Below are positions 46,625 to 58,763 of a DNA stretch of 64,000 nucleotides, piece by piece. The translations under genes and the position numbers were made by a program. The stretch is from the NCBI GenBank assembly GCA_029959085.1, contig JARWIR010000051.1, positions 2,480,001 through 2,544,000 on the forward strand, given 5' to 3'. The stretch's first letter is position 1. The number at the start of each line of letters is the position of its first letter. Below the pieces are notes generated by a model that worked only from the letters and a program-made list of their open reading frames with translations, ran no database searches and had not been told where the DNA came from. Source of the DNA: Nemophila menziesii (lineage: Eukaryota; Streptophyta; Magnoliopsida; Boraginales; Hydrophyllaceae).

Positions 46625-48411
46625 ATGGCGAACTTCACAGTAAAAACCATGAAACTCACTCCAGTTTACCAAGACCATGAGGTCTACAACCATCGAAACA
46701 TGCTGTTAGCCAAAATCCTTACTCCTCAAGGGATTAACCCCTACACGGTGGAAACGACAACAAATAGATCTTGGGGACTCCGATCTCCAATGCATCTGCT
46801 ATTAGCAGATTTCAATACCTTCTTCTTGGCTTTCGACTCCAAAGAAGATATGCTCAATACTTGTCATTTCAGACCTTGGTCCGTCAATGGCCACATGCTA
46901 ATCTTACATGCATGGCACCCGGAGATGTCAATCGCTGAAGCTGATTTCTCTATGGCCACTATGTGGATCCAACTCCAAGATCTCCCTCCCGTTTTTGTCA
47001 CCCCTGATAATGCAGTGAGCATTAGTAAGAATCTTGACTGCAATCTCCTTTCTTATGACATTGAAGACTCCAACAAAACTAAGAAACAGCTCAGAATCCG
47101 AGTTTTATGGAAAGTCAAAAACCCACTCTTATCTATTTTCAAAGTTGAGAGACCATCCCTCCCTGAAGCTATAGTTCAAATGCGATATGAGAAACTCAGC
47201 AAGTTCTGCCATTACTGTGGTATGCTAGATCACGCTACTAGTGACCGTGGTCTGTTCAAAGGCGAAGCTAAACGTACTCAAGGTTCGGTAAGACTCCGTT
47301 TTGGTAATTGGTTATCCGTTGATCCAATTAAAGGTAGAGGTGCTAAGGTCCAGATTGTTGATGACCTTGATGATCCTTCTAAGTTGTTTACCGATAGTGG
47401 TGAGTCGAAACAGAGTCTGTCGGGCGAGTTTACGAGTCAACCTCGTACAAGGGACAGTCCTCTAAGTGGAAGAGACAAAAAACCTGCTGAGTCCTTTGGT
47501 ACGGCTATAGGTAAAGCCAAAATGCTCCCTCTGAAAGGTTGTACGAGCGTACAAGAAAGAGGTATCGTGATGGTACCTAATCCTCTCTCCTCTGGAAATG
47601 TCGGTGATACCCCTCTGTCCAAAGCCGAAGACAATTCTGTGCCAGCTAGATCCAACCCCCCCTCCCCGTGCTACTAAGGCTGTTGGGCCTAAGCCTACAA
47701 AATATACTAGTGGGCCAAAAGGTCAATACAAGGCTTCCAATTCTAAAAGGAACAATTATAACACTGATGAAGACTGGACCCCCTGGCCCAACAAGGTTTA
47801 AGAAAACAAAGGCCCAAATGCTAGCTTTGGAAAATGCTGGTCCATTAGAACATGGACTCAAGATAACCCCACCAAAGGTAAGACTAGTAATCAATGGGTG
47901 AACCCAAACCGAACAAGTACAGTCCTGAGTGAAGGAGAAATAGCGTAGCCCCATTGTTTTCCATACCCCTAACCCTACCCCTAATCCTAATAACGATCAA
48001 AAATCTCCATCCATTTCCCCAATGCTTCCTACTATTATCCCTCCTCCCATTGATGAAAATTCTATCAGTCCCCCTATGGAGGAATCTCCTAACAAAGAGG
48101 TCAAAAATTCGGAACCGAGTGATGCGATGGCTACTACTAAGAACTCCCCCAAACAATCTGAACAGAAGTTTGAGATGGAATCCAAGTTAGTTGACATAGC
48201 GGTTAGTATGGCAGGTCCATCAAGTTCAAAGATGAGTCAGAGTGCAAAGAAAAGGAAGCTTACCCATGAAGAAATGGTTGGTTTTAGCGAAGTGAAGGAC
48301 AATTTGGTTGAAGTCCCACTGTTGAATATGGCTGCTAGTGTTCCCCCTCTGCAAATGATTGCTCCCGTAGATGTGGGTGGTTGCAAACCACAACCCCCAC
48401 AAGACGAATGA
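46625..48411 (+). pseudogene. LINE ORF1 (DUF4283 and zinc knuckle), frameshifted
   Basis: It begins MANFTVKTMKLTPVYQDHEV. The first 350 codons (46625-47677) form a DUF4283-type RNA-binding region (HMLILHAWHPEMSI, ATMWIQLQDLPPVF) and a zinc knuckle CHYCGMLDHATSDRG whose last cysteine appears replaced. A frame change occurs near a C-rich run (about 47655-47668), after which the reading continues in other frames to ...PPQDE and the TGA at 48409-48411. The proline/serine/lysine-rich C-terminal part contains several stops. The protein would coat LINE RNA. Confidence 0.82.
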
Positions 48412-51400
48412 TAGGTGTTTTCTGGAACTGTCAGGGGACGGGGCCCCCCCGACGGTCCAAAACCTTAGAGAAATCATCTCTAGGGAAAAACCCCAGGTTC
48501 TTGGCCTTTCGAAGACCAAAACTAAACGGAAGAAACTTCTTTTGCTGGCTAAGAAATTAAAAATAAAACTGGTTTGGAGTGTTGATCCAATAGGCATCTC
48601 TGGAGGATTAGCCCTGTTCTGCGTCGACAATGTGGAATGTGAGGTAATCTCTTCCGATATTAATCATATATCCCTTTCCCTTATTACCCCTGAAGGTGTT
48701 ACACGGTGTCTGCATTTCATTTATACCTTACCTGAGAAAACTAGTAAAGAAAAACTGTGGGATTTCATTAAACTTACTACCTCCTCATCTCCTGACATCC
48801 CTCACATCTTTATTGGTGACTTTAATGAAATCAGAAATGCCCAAGAAAAAGTGGGGGGTAATCCAAAAAATTTAACTGAAATGAGGATTTTTAATAATAA
48901 TATTTCCCTAAATAATCTTTCTGAATTACCTGTTAAGGGTTGCGCTTTTACTTGGAGAAAAAATAGGGATAACTGTGACCTTATTTTACAAAAATTAGAT
49001 AGAGAACTGAGCTCCACTTCCTGGACTACACTTTTCCCTGATGCCTGGATTCATAATGCCCCTCCTATAGGATCAGATCATTCTCCTATGATACTTCATT
49101 TATCTGATCCTCCTTTGGCTAATAACAGTAAGGCATTTAAATTGGATCCAAATTGGCTAAATATCCCTTCCTGCAAAATTGCTATTAATAACTGCCTTAG
49201 TAACTCCCTAACTTTTAATGGTCCTCCCCATATTAAACTTATTAAAAGACTGAAAAGGTGCAAGAAAACTATTCTTAGATGGAAAAAAACCAACTTGCAC
49301 AATAATGCTACCATGATAAATCTCCTAACCAATAAGTTGACTAAACTTATGTCCCTATCCCCGCTTGGCCTTAATGACTCTTCTAAGGCTCAGTTTGCAT
49401 CTATCTCTTTTGAGATTGAAAAATACTGGTCCATGGAAGAGAAATACTGGGCTACAAGATCGAGAATCACCTGGTTAAAGCTTGGTGATAGGAACTCTAA
49501 GTTTTTTCACCTTTCTACCAGAATCAGGTTGGCTGCTAATAGAATTGATAGCCTTTTGAAACAGGATAATACCTGGACTTCTGGTTCCAATGAGTTGAAA
49601 TCCCATGTCATGCATTTTTTCAGTGATCTGTACTTGGAAACTAGGGAAAGGGCCATAGACCCTATTCTTAGCAGTGTATCACCCTCGATTATTGAGGAGG
49701 ATAATTCCATGCTAATGAAACCTATTACCCTAGAATAACTTAAGTTTGCTACTTGTCAACTTAGTCCCTCCAAATCCCCAGGACCAAATGGATTACCTGG
49801 TGCTTTCTTTCATAAGTTTTGGGACCTTATTAAGGTTGATATTCTGAACATTTGTAATGGAGTTCTCACTGGTTCTATCCCTTTGGCAAATATCAATGAC
49901 ACTAATATCATTTTAATCCCCAAGTGTAAGAACCCACAAAAGATTGAACAATTTAGGACCATTTCTTGCACAAACTTTATTTATAAAATCCTTGCTAAAG
50001 TTATGGTGCTTAGATTAAGCTCAATCATCCCTCGTGTAATCTCTCTTTGCCAATTAGCCTTTATCAAAGGCAGATTAATCCAAGACAATATAATCATTAT
50101 TCATGAAGTGATACACAAATTTAAACACCTCAGAACCAATTCCCGTGATAGCTACTCTATCATTAAGGCTGATATTCACAAAGCCTATGATAGAGTTAGC
50201 TGGTCTTTCCTTTTTAAACTTCTCACTAAAATGGGTTTTGCTGATTCCTGGGTGTCCTTCATTAAAGCTTGTATTACTTCTGTTAAGTTCAATGTTATCA
50301 TTAATGGACAATCTTCTGGTTCCTTTACCCCTTCACGTGGACTAAGACAAGGAGACCCAATGTCTCCTTACCTTTTCTCCATAGTCTCTAACCTCCTATC
50401 ATCCCTTATTGAAAAAGACTTTAGTGATGGGGCTATCAAAGGGCTGAAGTTGAGTAGGAATGGACCTTCTATTCATCATCTGCTTTTTGCAGATGATTCC
50501 ATTTTCTTCTTACGAAATTCAGCTGCAGAGATCCACACTTTTAAAGAAATCCTCTATAAATTTTGTTTTGCTTCAGGCCTTGCGCTTAATATCAACAAAT
50601 CATCCATTCTCCTTAGTCCCAATACCACTTCCAATATGAGAGCTCTACTGGAGGACTCCTTTCGTATGCCAATTACGAGTGACCTTGGCCTCTATCTTGG
50701 AATTCCCACTCAATGGGGTAACACTAAGACTAAAGCCATGGATACTCTAGTGACTAAAATTGCTGAGAAATTGAAGGGTTGGAAACAATCTATTCTTTCA
50801 ATGGCAGGCAAAGCTACCCTTATATTCTCTGTTATACATGCTTTCCCTACTTAATTTATGTCTATTCTGGCTATCCCTAAAGGAGTAATTAAGAAAATTA
50901 ATTCTCCAACCAGTCATTTTCTTTGGGGAAGAGATGAAGATTCTGGTATTCATTGGCTAAGTTGGAATAAAATAGCCTCCCCTAAGATAAATGGTGGATT
51001 GGGAATTAAAAATCTTGAAGCCTTCAATATCTCTTTACTTGCGAAACAAGCTTTGTCAATCCTTTCTAACCCAGAATCCCTTGTTTTTAAAATCCTCAAA
51101 GGAGTCTATTTTAATGATGTTGAATTTATTCACGCTCCTAAACCTAGAGAGGTTTCATGGGTCTGGAATAGTCTGACCAAAGGCAAGGTGTTCCTTAAAC
51201 TACACCTTATTAAACCTATTGGGGATGGACATTATACCTTAATATGGGAATATAACTGGATTGGTTCTATTATCCCTAAACCTGCTAATTTTAGTAATGA
51301 TCCCTTTTTTCCGAAATTTGTGGCAGACCTGATATCTAATAATGCGAAAACCTGGAAAGTAGATTATATTAAAACACTGTTCCCGCTACTATAGTATCTG

Positions 51401-52506
51401 ATATTCTTAAACTTAACATACCATGGATAGAAGGGCCAGCCGATTATATCTGGCCCTATTCTAAACATGATAACTACACGAATAAATCTGGGTACTCATT
51501 CGTAGTGAAAGGTTTCATAACCCCTCCTACTTTCCATTCTCCTTCCTATTTCCCTAATCAGGACTTATTAAATCTTAGTTGGGCCTCAAAAGCCTCTCCT
51601 AAATTTAAAGTTTTCTTTTGGAAAGTATTGATGAATGCTCTTGCTACAGAAAGGAATAGGTTTTTGCGAAAATGTTCTAGCTTAGATTTGTGTAATATCT
51701 GCCTAAAAGAAGTGGAAGATGTTAATCATCTCTTCCTTCAATGTGAATGGGCTAGAAAAATGTGGTGTTTATCCTCTTTGCATTGTAGTGTTAATCCCCA
51801 ATCATCTGCAGGCCTTAATAGTTGGATTGGTGACTTAATAGATACTGGCCTTAATAACAAAGATAAAACTATAATTTTACTTAAGATTTTTGCTTGTCTT
51901 TGGTCTATTTGGGTCATTCGTAACAAGAAAGTAATTGAGGATATCCCCATTAATTTTGATACAGGATTGACACTTATGAAATTGTATTGCAGGGACATTT
52001 TTTGTGATGAAGTTGAGAGTCAAACCAGTTCTCCCCACAATCCCACTTTAGATGTGCCAACATGGAAATCCTTATCTCCCTCATGGATCAAACCTCCCCA
52101 TAATTCAATCAAAATCAATGTTGATGCTTCCTTTATCCCTTGGAAAGCCTTCACTACAGTCGTGGCTCGTAATAGTGCAGGTGAGGTAGTAATAGGTTTC
52201 GCTTTGGAAACTACTGCCTGCACAAGTTTTGAAGCTGAAGCTAAAGCAATTCGTAGTTCTCTACTATTTGCTATAGAACAAGCCCCCTCATGCACCAGTA
52301 TAGAATCTTATGCAGAAGCAGTTCTTCAAGCCATTTACTCTCCTAGCGTGTCTTGCTTATGGAAGAACAGGCCAATTCTAGAAGATATTAGAAATTTGGC
52401 TAAAGCCCACCCTTATTTGCGCATTTGTGAAATTCGAAGAACAGCTAATAAAGCTGCGGACTGGATAGTGAAAGCTTTTGGTAGGAAAATTTTACCTTGT
52501 AATTAG
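48408..52506 (+). pseudogene. LINE ORF2: endonuclease, RT, zinc-binding region, RNase H
   Basis: The ATG at 48408 overlaps the ORF1 TGA as ATGA, and the protein starts MIGVFWNCQGTG. A frame change occurs in the C7 run (48445-48451). The endonuclease has GDFNEIRN and GSDHSP. RT motifs are KADIHKAYDRVSW, GLRQGDPMSPYLFS and FADD. The zf-RVT region contains CNICLKEVEDVNHLFLQC. The C-terminal RNase H has INVDASFIPWKAF and FEAEAKAIRSSL. Stops at 49736-49738, 50852-50854 and 51392-51394 break it. The order and length match a complete plant L1-type ORF2 with an RNase H tail, so the element was once full length. Confidence 0.9.
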
Positions 52507-52630
52507 TTTTGTAATTTGCCTTCTGATTTTGTTTATGTTTTATGTAATGATTCTGACTTTGTTACAGCTAGAGTTGGTTAACTCTAGCTGCATCCCTTCG
52601 CTTTAATATAAGTATTTTGCCTAAAAAAAA
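52507..52630 (+). other. LINE 3' UTR and poly(A)
   Basis: Short noncoding tail with CTTTAATATAAG and a terminal A8 (52623-52630), followed by the target duplication. Confidence 0.85.
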
Positions 52631-53141
52631 CTATCCTTCTTTTTTTTTTTTTTTACTATTTTCAGTTTGTACATCTCTCATGGTAAATATCTTGTTCATA
52701 TATTTTTTAATTTAAAAAAAATGTTTTAGCAATTTTTTTTGATACAGATCAGGGGTAAAGACTTTAAAGCTGATATAAATAAAATAAGGAATTTAATCGA
52801 GACAATATTGTATTGGCCATCAAGCGAAGGAGATGAAGGTAAATTACTAATTCGAAATGGTCTAATTAAATTAATTCTGACTATTTTACCCCTTTGTAGT
52901 TTCTAAAGCACAGCATGGATGTATCGATTGTTTAGCGTTAATGATATGTACTGGAATACAATACCCAAAGGAATTTAACAGTTCAGTCAAAGAAAGTCAA
53001 AGTTCAGTTTACACGTATGTGATTAATGGGTTAATACAAGACAAAGATTCTTCTATGATTAGTATCTCATTTCGTTTATGTATGGCAAATGTACTTATCA
53101 GTACGTGTCAAAAAATCTTGGACTCTGGTAGAAAACCCTTG

Positions 53142-54451
53142 AGGAAGGGATCATGCCTTTTCGTTACTTAGGGGTCCCGCTAGGATCTTCCGTATTATTA
53201 TCGAGAGATTATAAACCTCTTTTTGATAAATTGGAAGGTTATGTTAGGAGTTGGAGAGCCTCTTCACTCTCATTTGCGGGTAGATTGGAATTGATTAGAT
53301 CGGTTCTTCAAGGGGTGATATGCTTTTGGTTTACGATTTTTCCGGTTCCGGTTGGTGTTAAAGAGAGAATTATTAGTATTTGCCGTAATTTTTATTGGGA
53401 TAATAAGCCACCCCAAGTTAGTTGGGAAAAGATTTGTATGCCTAAAAATGAAGGGGGACTTGGATTAAAAGATTTTGAAGCATGGAATAAAACTTTACTT
53501 CTAAAGATGATTTGGAAAAGAGTGGAAAATAAAGAATCACTTTGGATTAGGTGGATTCACGGTGAGTATTTTAATAGTAGTGGTTTTTGGGAATGGATTC
53601 CTAAAAAAAGTAATTCCCCACTTTTGAAAAATATTTGGGAGCTAAAAGAAATTATACGTGGGTCCCTAGGTGAAGAAGGAAGAAAAGAAATATTAGCGCT
53701 ATGGTTTGCTTCCGTTAAGGCGCCCCGATCAACATATGAGGTAAATACAATAGAGTTTTACGATGTATATAAATTCCCTTATGATTTATTTCGTCGTAAA
53801 GCTTTTATTAAACCTTGGGCAAATATTGTGTGGGATCCGAGTGTATTTCCGAAACATGCAATCATAGTATGGATGACATTAAAAGAAAGACTTAAAACTA
53901 AGAATAGGATTACTTACATGGAACTTGATCCACTTTGTGATTTGTGTAAGGAAGATTTTGAATCGAATAGGCATTTATTTTTTGAATGCTCTTTTGCTAA
54001 GGCTATATGGGATGATATAAAAATGTAGCTTGGACTAGCTAAGGAAATGAACACTATTCTAAGCGCATTGAAATGACTTAAAAAATTAAAAGCTAGAGAG
54101 AATTGGAGAAGAAAGGCTTGGAAAGTGGGTTTTGGAGTTACCGTGTATTGTATTTGGACGGCGAGAAATCACCTAGCCATGAGAGGTGCTTCCAAGACTA
54201 GAGAAATAGTAACCAAGGAAATTAAATGGTGTGTTTATTCAATCTTATTTTCCTTGTTCCCTCGACATTCTTTTTTGGATGTGAGTGGAAGGTTAGCTTG
54301 TATTAGTATAGTATGAGGTAGTCGTTTTTTTATATTCCTTGTTGCTACCTTAAGCTTTTGAGCCTAGGTAGGTAACACCCATGTATAGTGTACAGTTTTG
54401 ATATTTTAATACAACCGTTTACCCGACCCAAAAACAAAAAAAACAAAAAAA
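53142..54451 (+). mobile_element. 5'-truncated LINE inside duplicated exon 19
   Basis: It ends in an A-rich tail (54429-54451) and is flanked by AAAACCCTTG at 53132-53141 and 54452-54461. It belongs to a different LINE lineage from the copy at 36642, because no RNase H follows the zinc-binding region. Confidence 0.92.
53153..54316 (+). pseudogene. LINE ORF2 C-terminal fragment (post-RT and zinc-binding region)
   Basis: The frame starts inside RT with FRYLGVPLGSS and continues through SFAGRLELIRSVLQ, ICMPKNEGGLGLKDF and the zf-RVT cysteines CDLCKEDFESNRHLFFEC to a stop at 54026-54028. After a short gap a further piece (54125-54316) gives VYCIWTARNHLAM, the usual tail of this ORF. The first ATG is internal and not a true start; the 5' part was never inserted. 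Confidence 0.85.
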
Positions 54452-54515
54452 AAAACCCTTGGCTCAAAAGATTTTACCTTCTATTATTAAATCCTTTGAG
54501 GTAAATTTTTTATCC

Positions 54516-54900
54516 TTTGTTGCACTTTAGGTCCCTAGACTATGCAAATATTGCATAATAGGTCCCTATATTGTGCAATAATCACATTATGTTCCCTATG
54601 TTAATTTTTTTTTTAATTTTAATATATATTTTACATATGTTAATTTTTTTTAAATTAATTAATATATATTTTACATATGTTAATTCTTTTTTTTAATTAA
54701 TTAATATATAATATTTTACATATGTTTTTAGGGTAAATTACCAAATACCCCCTGTAATTTGACTGACATATGTTTTAAAAGGGACAAATACCCTCCTTTG
54801 TTGAAGTGTAGGTCCCTAGACTATGCAATTATTGCATTATAGGTCCCTATATTGCACAAAAAACGCATTATGTTCCCTATGTTATTTTTTTTCAAATTAA
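54516..54900. repeat. intron tandem repeat in the duplicated copy
   Basis: Contains the same GTCCCTATATTG / GGGTAAATTACC units as intron 19 of the gene, but with about two full units and an extra triplicated ATATTTTACATATGTTAATT block (about 54600-54720). Confidence 0.75.
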
Positions 54901-55514
54901 ATAATATATATATATATTACTGTAGGAATTTATATAAATCAAAGTTTAAAAAGATAAATTTAAAAAGTTGGGGATCCAAGTTAATATATTTAAAATTTGA
55001 GGGGGCCAAACAAGGCACTTATATAATTTTTTTTTATTTTCTTTAAACAGTAAAAACTAATTTTCGTAACTGTATTTCTATAGTGTTTTATGGATTAAAT
55101 ATTTATTACTTTTTCAGGTTATTAGTGAAACAGAGATAAGAGCTGCATGTGTACAGGTTCTATTCTCTGTAGTGTATCATTTAAAATCTGGACTTGTTTC
55201 GTACTCTTCTGAACTTCTAAGAATTGCATTATGGTCCCTAAGAGAAGGATCACACAAGGTAATTTTGTTAAATATTTGTTACGTTAATCTTTTGTTTTGA
55301 TTAATTAGCGTGTTTGTAAAATTGTAAATAGGAAAAACTGGCTGGTACAAAGTTATTAGCGTCTCTTTTAGCAAGTGAAGAAAAAGTGATAGCAAGTATA
55401 GCTGAAGGATTAGTAGAAGCAAGAGTGTTACTTCAAAGCATATCTTTGAAAGATTCTGAATCGGAAATTCGTGAAGTATGTCAAAAATTGCTTATGTGTA
55501 TTACTTCACCGTAA

Positions 55515-56626
55515 TTTGTAATTTATTTGTTACCTACAGTAAAAGGGTAAATTGTGATTTATAAAAATTATGGGTGTTCTTTCTTTGATCATTCTAATGA
55601 CATGGACACAAGCTTTGGTATAAGCTTAATAATCAATTGTGCATATATTGTTAGATGACAAAAGTAGTATTATCAAAGATTTTTAAAAAATTGAGTTAAA
55701 AGAATCTGAGTTCATAGGTGTAATGAGAATAGTTTCATGATAAAAACGACTTGTTTTAAAAAAAATTACTAGCATATGAAATATATTGGTGTTTTTAATT
55801 TTTTGTATTTTTTGGTGTGTGTTTAATTTTATCCAACGTATAAATTTGATGATAATAATGATATTTTCCTATTTTTAAAGAAAGTTTAAGTTATTGAATT
55901 TTTCCATAAAATAAAACGTCACATTTCAAAAAAAAATCGACAGTTTCTGTCAAAAAAAAATAAAAAATATCAACAGTTTTGAAATGTATTAGCGTGTTAA
56001 CCGTTTAGTCTTTGTGATATATGTTTTTTTTTTGTCATTCTTTTTGATATATGCTTGAAGGTGGTCGTTGTCGATTAGATAAAGGCGATTTAAAAAATTT
56101 ACTTCCATCTATACCCATGAACAATTGTGTGGGTTATGTGAAGTTATTAGGCTATATAACCTATTTATAAGAACGGGTTCATATATATTTTTACACTTCA
56201 ACCTCTTAGTTTTATACAACTTTTCCTCCCCAAATTCTACCTAAGAGGCTTTATCACAAACCGTTATTGATTTGAGGATTAGAGTGTTATTGGTATACTT
56301 TTCCCCCAAGGGTAATAATACACATTTTTATTTGTACAAGATTGAATTGTAATTTTTGGTAGATTGAATAAGATTTATTTAGTTGTGATGTGGTTCCATC
56401 TTAACATAACATCTGGAGAATACGCTTTACGTTCTATCAGGATGGTATCTTTGTTAATCCAAAAATGACTATGATCGTGCCTATAAATCATAACATGTAT
56501 TTCTAGTTAGGAGTAAATATTGTCCCAAAGAATGCCCTAGAAAGGGCATAAAGGAGTTTAATTTGTTTTAACATACTATACTTAATATAGAAAAACGTAA
56601 ATAAATTTAAAAAAACTTAAATTGTA
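55515..56626. other. noncoding DNA in duplication unit 2
   Basis: Matches 26708-27787 downstream of the parent gene, with small insertions and deletions. No gene. Confidence 0.75.
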
Positions 56627-57025
56627 AGTTCAATTGCATTATAGGTCCCTAGGATTCGTAGATTTTACTAGAACATGACAATTAAAATATTTGGGTACTT
56701 TGATTGTTGATGGAGTAGCAAAGCCGGTTGATGATGTTGGAGAATGGATACGTGCGGCGGCGATTTTCTTGTGTTGGAGAAGAAGAAGAAGAAGAAGAAG
56801 AAAATAGGTTTTAAAAAAAATTAATGAGGTGTAAATACGTATGTGGCGGTGAGGTGGCACTGACGTGACGCCAGATGTCATTGACTAACGGTCAAATACA
56901 TAATTTTTTAAAAAGAGCTAACGGTGACAAAATTAAAATTAAAGGGCCACCGAGGGAATTTTTAAAAATAAAGGACAACTACTATATTTTGGGTAAAAAT
57001 CAAGAATTTCACGAAAGTTTTACCC
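56627..57025. mobile_element. right-end remnant of the PWWP-containing MULE in unit 2
   Basis: Matches the right part of the MULE at 33270-34650, including its right terminal repeat (GTTTTACCC end) and the target duplication TATTTTAAT at 57026-57034. The left part was removed by the deletion that created the junction at 56627-56631. Confidence 0.88.
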
Positions 57026-57034
57026 TATTTTAAT

Positions 57035-58469
57035 TGATATACAATCGTAAAACATTAGTATGTTGGAAGAAATATAACAAAAGTTTTGTTTGTACATATA
57101 CCAAAATTAATGTCATTAAGTTGAAGTTAAAAATTAAAATATTATATTTATAAGAATAATTTAAGAAGCGTAAATATCTTGAACATACAAGTTTCATACA
57201 ATTAGAAATTTCATTTTTTTTTCTTTTCATGAAAATATTAACTTATATCATAAATTATATTTTTTTTATAAATTATAATTTTTATTAACTCAACACTTAT
57301 TTATATACACGTCAATTGTAATACATATCTCCTATAAATACAAATTATATATGTATAATGATTTTAAAGGTCTATATATAGTTAAAGGACGTTTTTCTTT
57401 CAACTGTTAAAAGACATCTAAAAACTCTACAATATTGCATTAGTTTCATTTAAATTTTAATAAATGTTGAATGTGTGATAAATCTACTGTTGATTTAAGT
57501 AAGAATAAGATGTAGTGTGAAGAAGAAATTTTAAAATATGTCAATTATCCTATAAATGAAGAATCTATATACTAATGAAAATAGTGGGATCATAGTTCTC
57601 AGACTTTCATGAAATATCAAGTCCCTTAATTCAAAAACTCGAGCCATGTCACTGATTCCATTCTTAAACTATTCTTAAATATTTTGCACCCAAATTTAAC
57701 AAAATCTTTTTCATGTTTTTGTTAATTTTTAGTATAAATAATTCCTACTATAAAAGTTCTAATTTAAAATTTTGTCTATGACCTTCAAATTACTATGTCC
57801 GATTTTGTATATGTTCCACGATAATTAAACCAATTTGTTATAAAGGTTTATATCACTATTTAATTTTTTATTAAGGTTTCAATTATGACCAAGGGTATTA
57901 TTTTGGAAGACTCAAAACTAGTATAAGAAAAACATCAATAATAATACTATTTTTAAGACTCAGATTTAAATATACAAATATTGTTTTCTTATTTTTCTTC
58001 AAATTTAAATTCAAATGTATATATTTAAAACTTATAACAAAAACTACCAAAAGCGAAATTGTAATTTTAAAAAAAAAATTAAATAAGTTTAATAACTTAA
58101 TAATAAGTAATCAATAATTCAACATAATGTATTTCAAATTAATTTAATCTAAAGAAAATTACCCTATGAGTCCCCCTGACAAGATCAATTGCTCTCTTCA
58201 TTTTTATATTTAATATTTTCATTAGAAATCGTAATTTGAATTTTTTTTCCTTTTCTGCCCTAATTCTATTTTAAACTAATCACTTTACATAGCTATCTCA
58301 CTAATTTCATAACATATTCTCCATCGATTTTCTCCATCATTCGTTCTATTAATCATCTCCAATCTTTTTCTCTGTCAATCATTGTCAATCAATGAAGAAG
58401 GATAAAGATATGTTAAGAAATCAGTTATCATTTATGATCATCTCCATTGAACTATTCCTTTTTTTCTTT
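57035..58469. other. noncoding DNA in duplication unit 2
   Basis: Matches 34660-36641 without the hAT MITE. No gene. Confidence 0.75.
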
Positions 58470-58606
58470 CTATCTAAATTTTGCTTTCAAATTTTATGGT
58501 TCTTTGCTTTATTTTCTCAATGAGTCCTCTATCGTTTTTCTTCATTGATCTTTTATCACTGTAGCGCCTTTTTTTATTTGAAAATTTCTTTTATCAATTT
58601 CACTAA

Positions 58607-58763
58607 GGGTAAGACTTCCATCCAATATTGGATGGTCCAATATTAAAATTAGTCACATGTCTATAAATTAGTTTATGGAATTCTATAAACATAGTCCACG
58701 TGTCATAATATAAATGACTAATTTTAATATTGGTCCATCCAATATTAGATTGAAGAATTTTCC
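58607..58763. mobile_element. 157-bp MITE with 9-bp target duplication
   Basis: Near its ends it carries a long inverted repeat around CCATCCAATATTGGATGG and AATATTAAAATTAGTCA. The flanks are a perfect 9-bp duplication TTTCACTAA at 58598-58606 and 58764-58772. The 9-bp duplication suggests mobilisation by a Mutator-like transposase. The left repeat also contains the inner palindrome CCATCCAATATTGGATGG. Confidence 0.88.

Larger units (their letters stand above)
36642..52630 (+). mobile_element. full-length L1-type LINE interrupted by a CACTA transposon
   Basis: An 11-bp target duplication ACTATCCTTCT occurs at 36631-36641 and 52630-52640, and the element ends in a poly(A) tract (52623-52630). 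The 5' UTR begins AATGTGCAGCAAAAATGG at 36642, is cut after 32 bases by the CACTA element (36674-46295) and resumes TTTCTCCAATGC at 46296. Excluding the CACTA element the LINE is about 6.4 kb, so it is not 5'-truncated. Both ORFs carry stops or frameshifts. Confidence 0.92.
25028..52655 (+). repeat. tandem duplication, unit 1 (expanded by insertions)
   Basis: Starting at CTATTTTCAG in exon 17 and ending in the poly-T tract at 52637-52655, this unit is repeated directly after itself as 52656-58473. Shared landmarks include exons 17-21, the GTTCTATCAGGATGGTATC segment, the right end of the MULE with its TATTTTAAT duplication (34651 and 57026) and the ATCTCCATTGAACTAT segment (about 36619 and 58439). 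A hAT MITE and a CACTA-bearing LINE were added only to this unit. Exon 20 differs at 5 of 141 bases between units. Confidence 0.92.
52656..55514 (+). pseudogene. duplicated 3' end (exons 17-21) of the ARM/HEAT-repeat gene
   Basis: Exon equivalents are 52656-52682 (partial exon 17), 52748-52838, 52900-53141 joined after the LINE to 54462-54500, 55118-55258 and 55332-55514 (TAA). Lengths of exons 18, 20 and 21 match the parent exactly (91, 141 and 183 bases), and splice signals are kept. It has no promoter or 5' exons, and exon 19 is interrupted by a LINE, so it cannot make the protein. It is a useful record of the duplication's age. Confidence 0.92.
52656..58473 (+). repeat. tandem duplication, unit 2
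   Basis: Begins at CTATTTTCAG in exon 17, directly after the end of unit 1, and ends at CTAT (58470-58473). The four bases CTAT occur at both breakpoints. Compared with unit 1 it lacks the DNA equivalent to 27791-34250 (joined at an AGTT shared by both sides), lacks the hAT MITE and the CACTA-bearing LINE, and carries its own LINE. Confidence 0.92.

Noticed and set aside
47437..47655. Minus-strand frames opposite LINE ORF1
   Set aside because: Antisense shadows of the ORF1 coding sequence.
53132..53170. Fusion of gene exon 19 with an RT-like sequence as a chimeric gene
   Set aside because: The junction is a LINE insertion with a clear AAAACCCTTG target duplication and poly(A), not an exon fusion.
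52656..55514. Second functional copy of the ARM/HEAT gene
   Set aside because: It has only exons 17-21, no promoter, and a LINE within exon 19.
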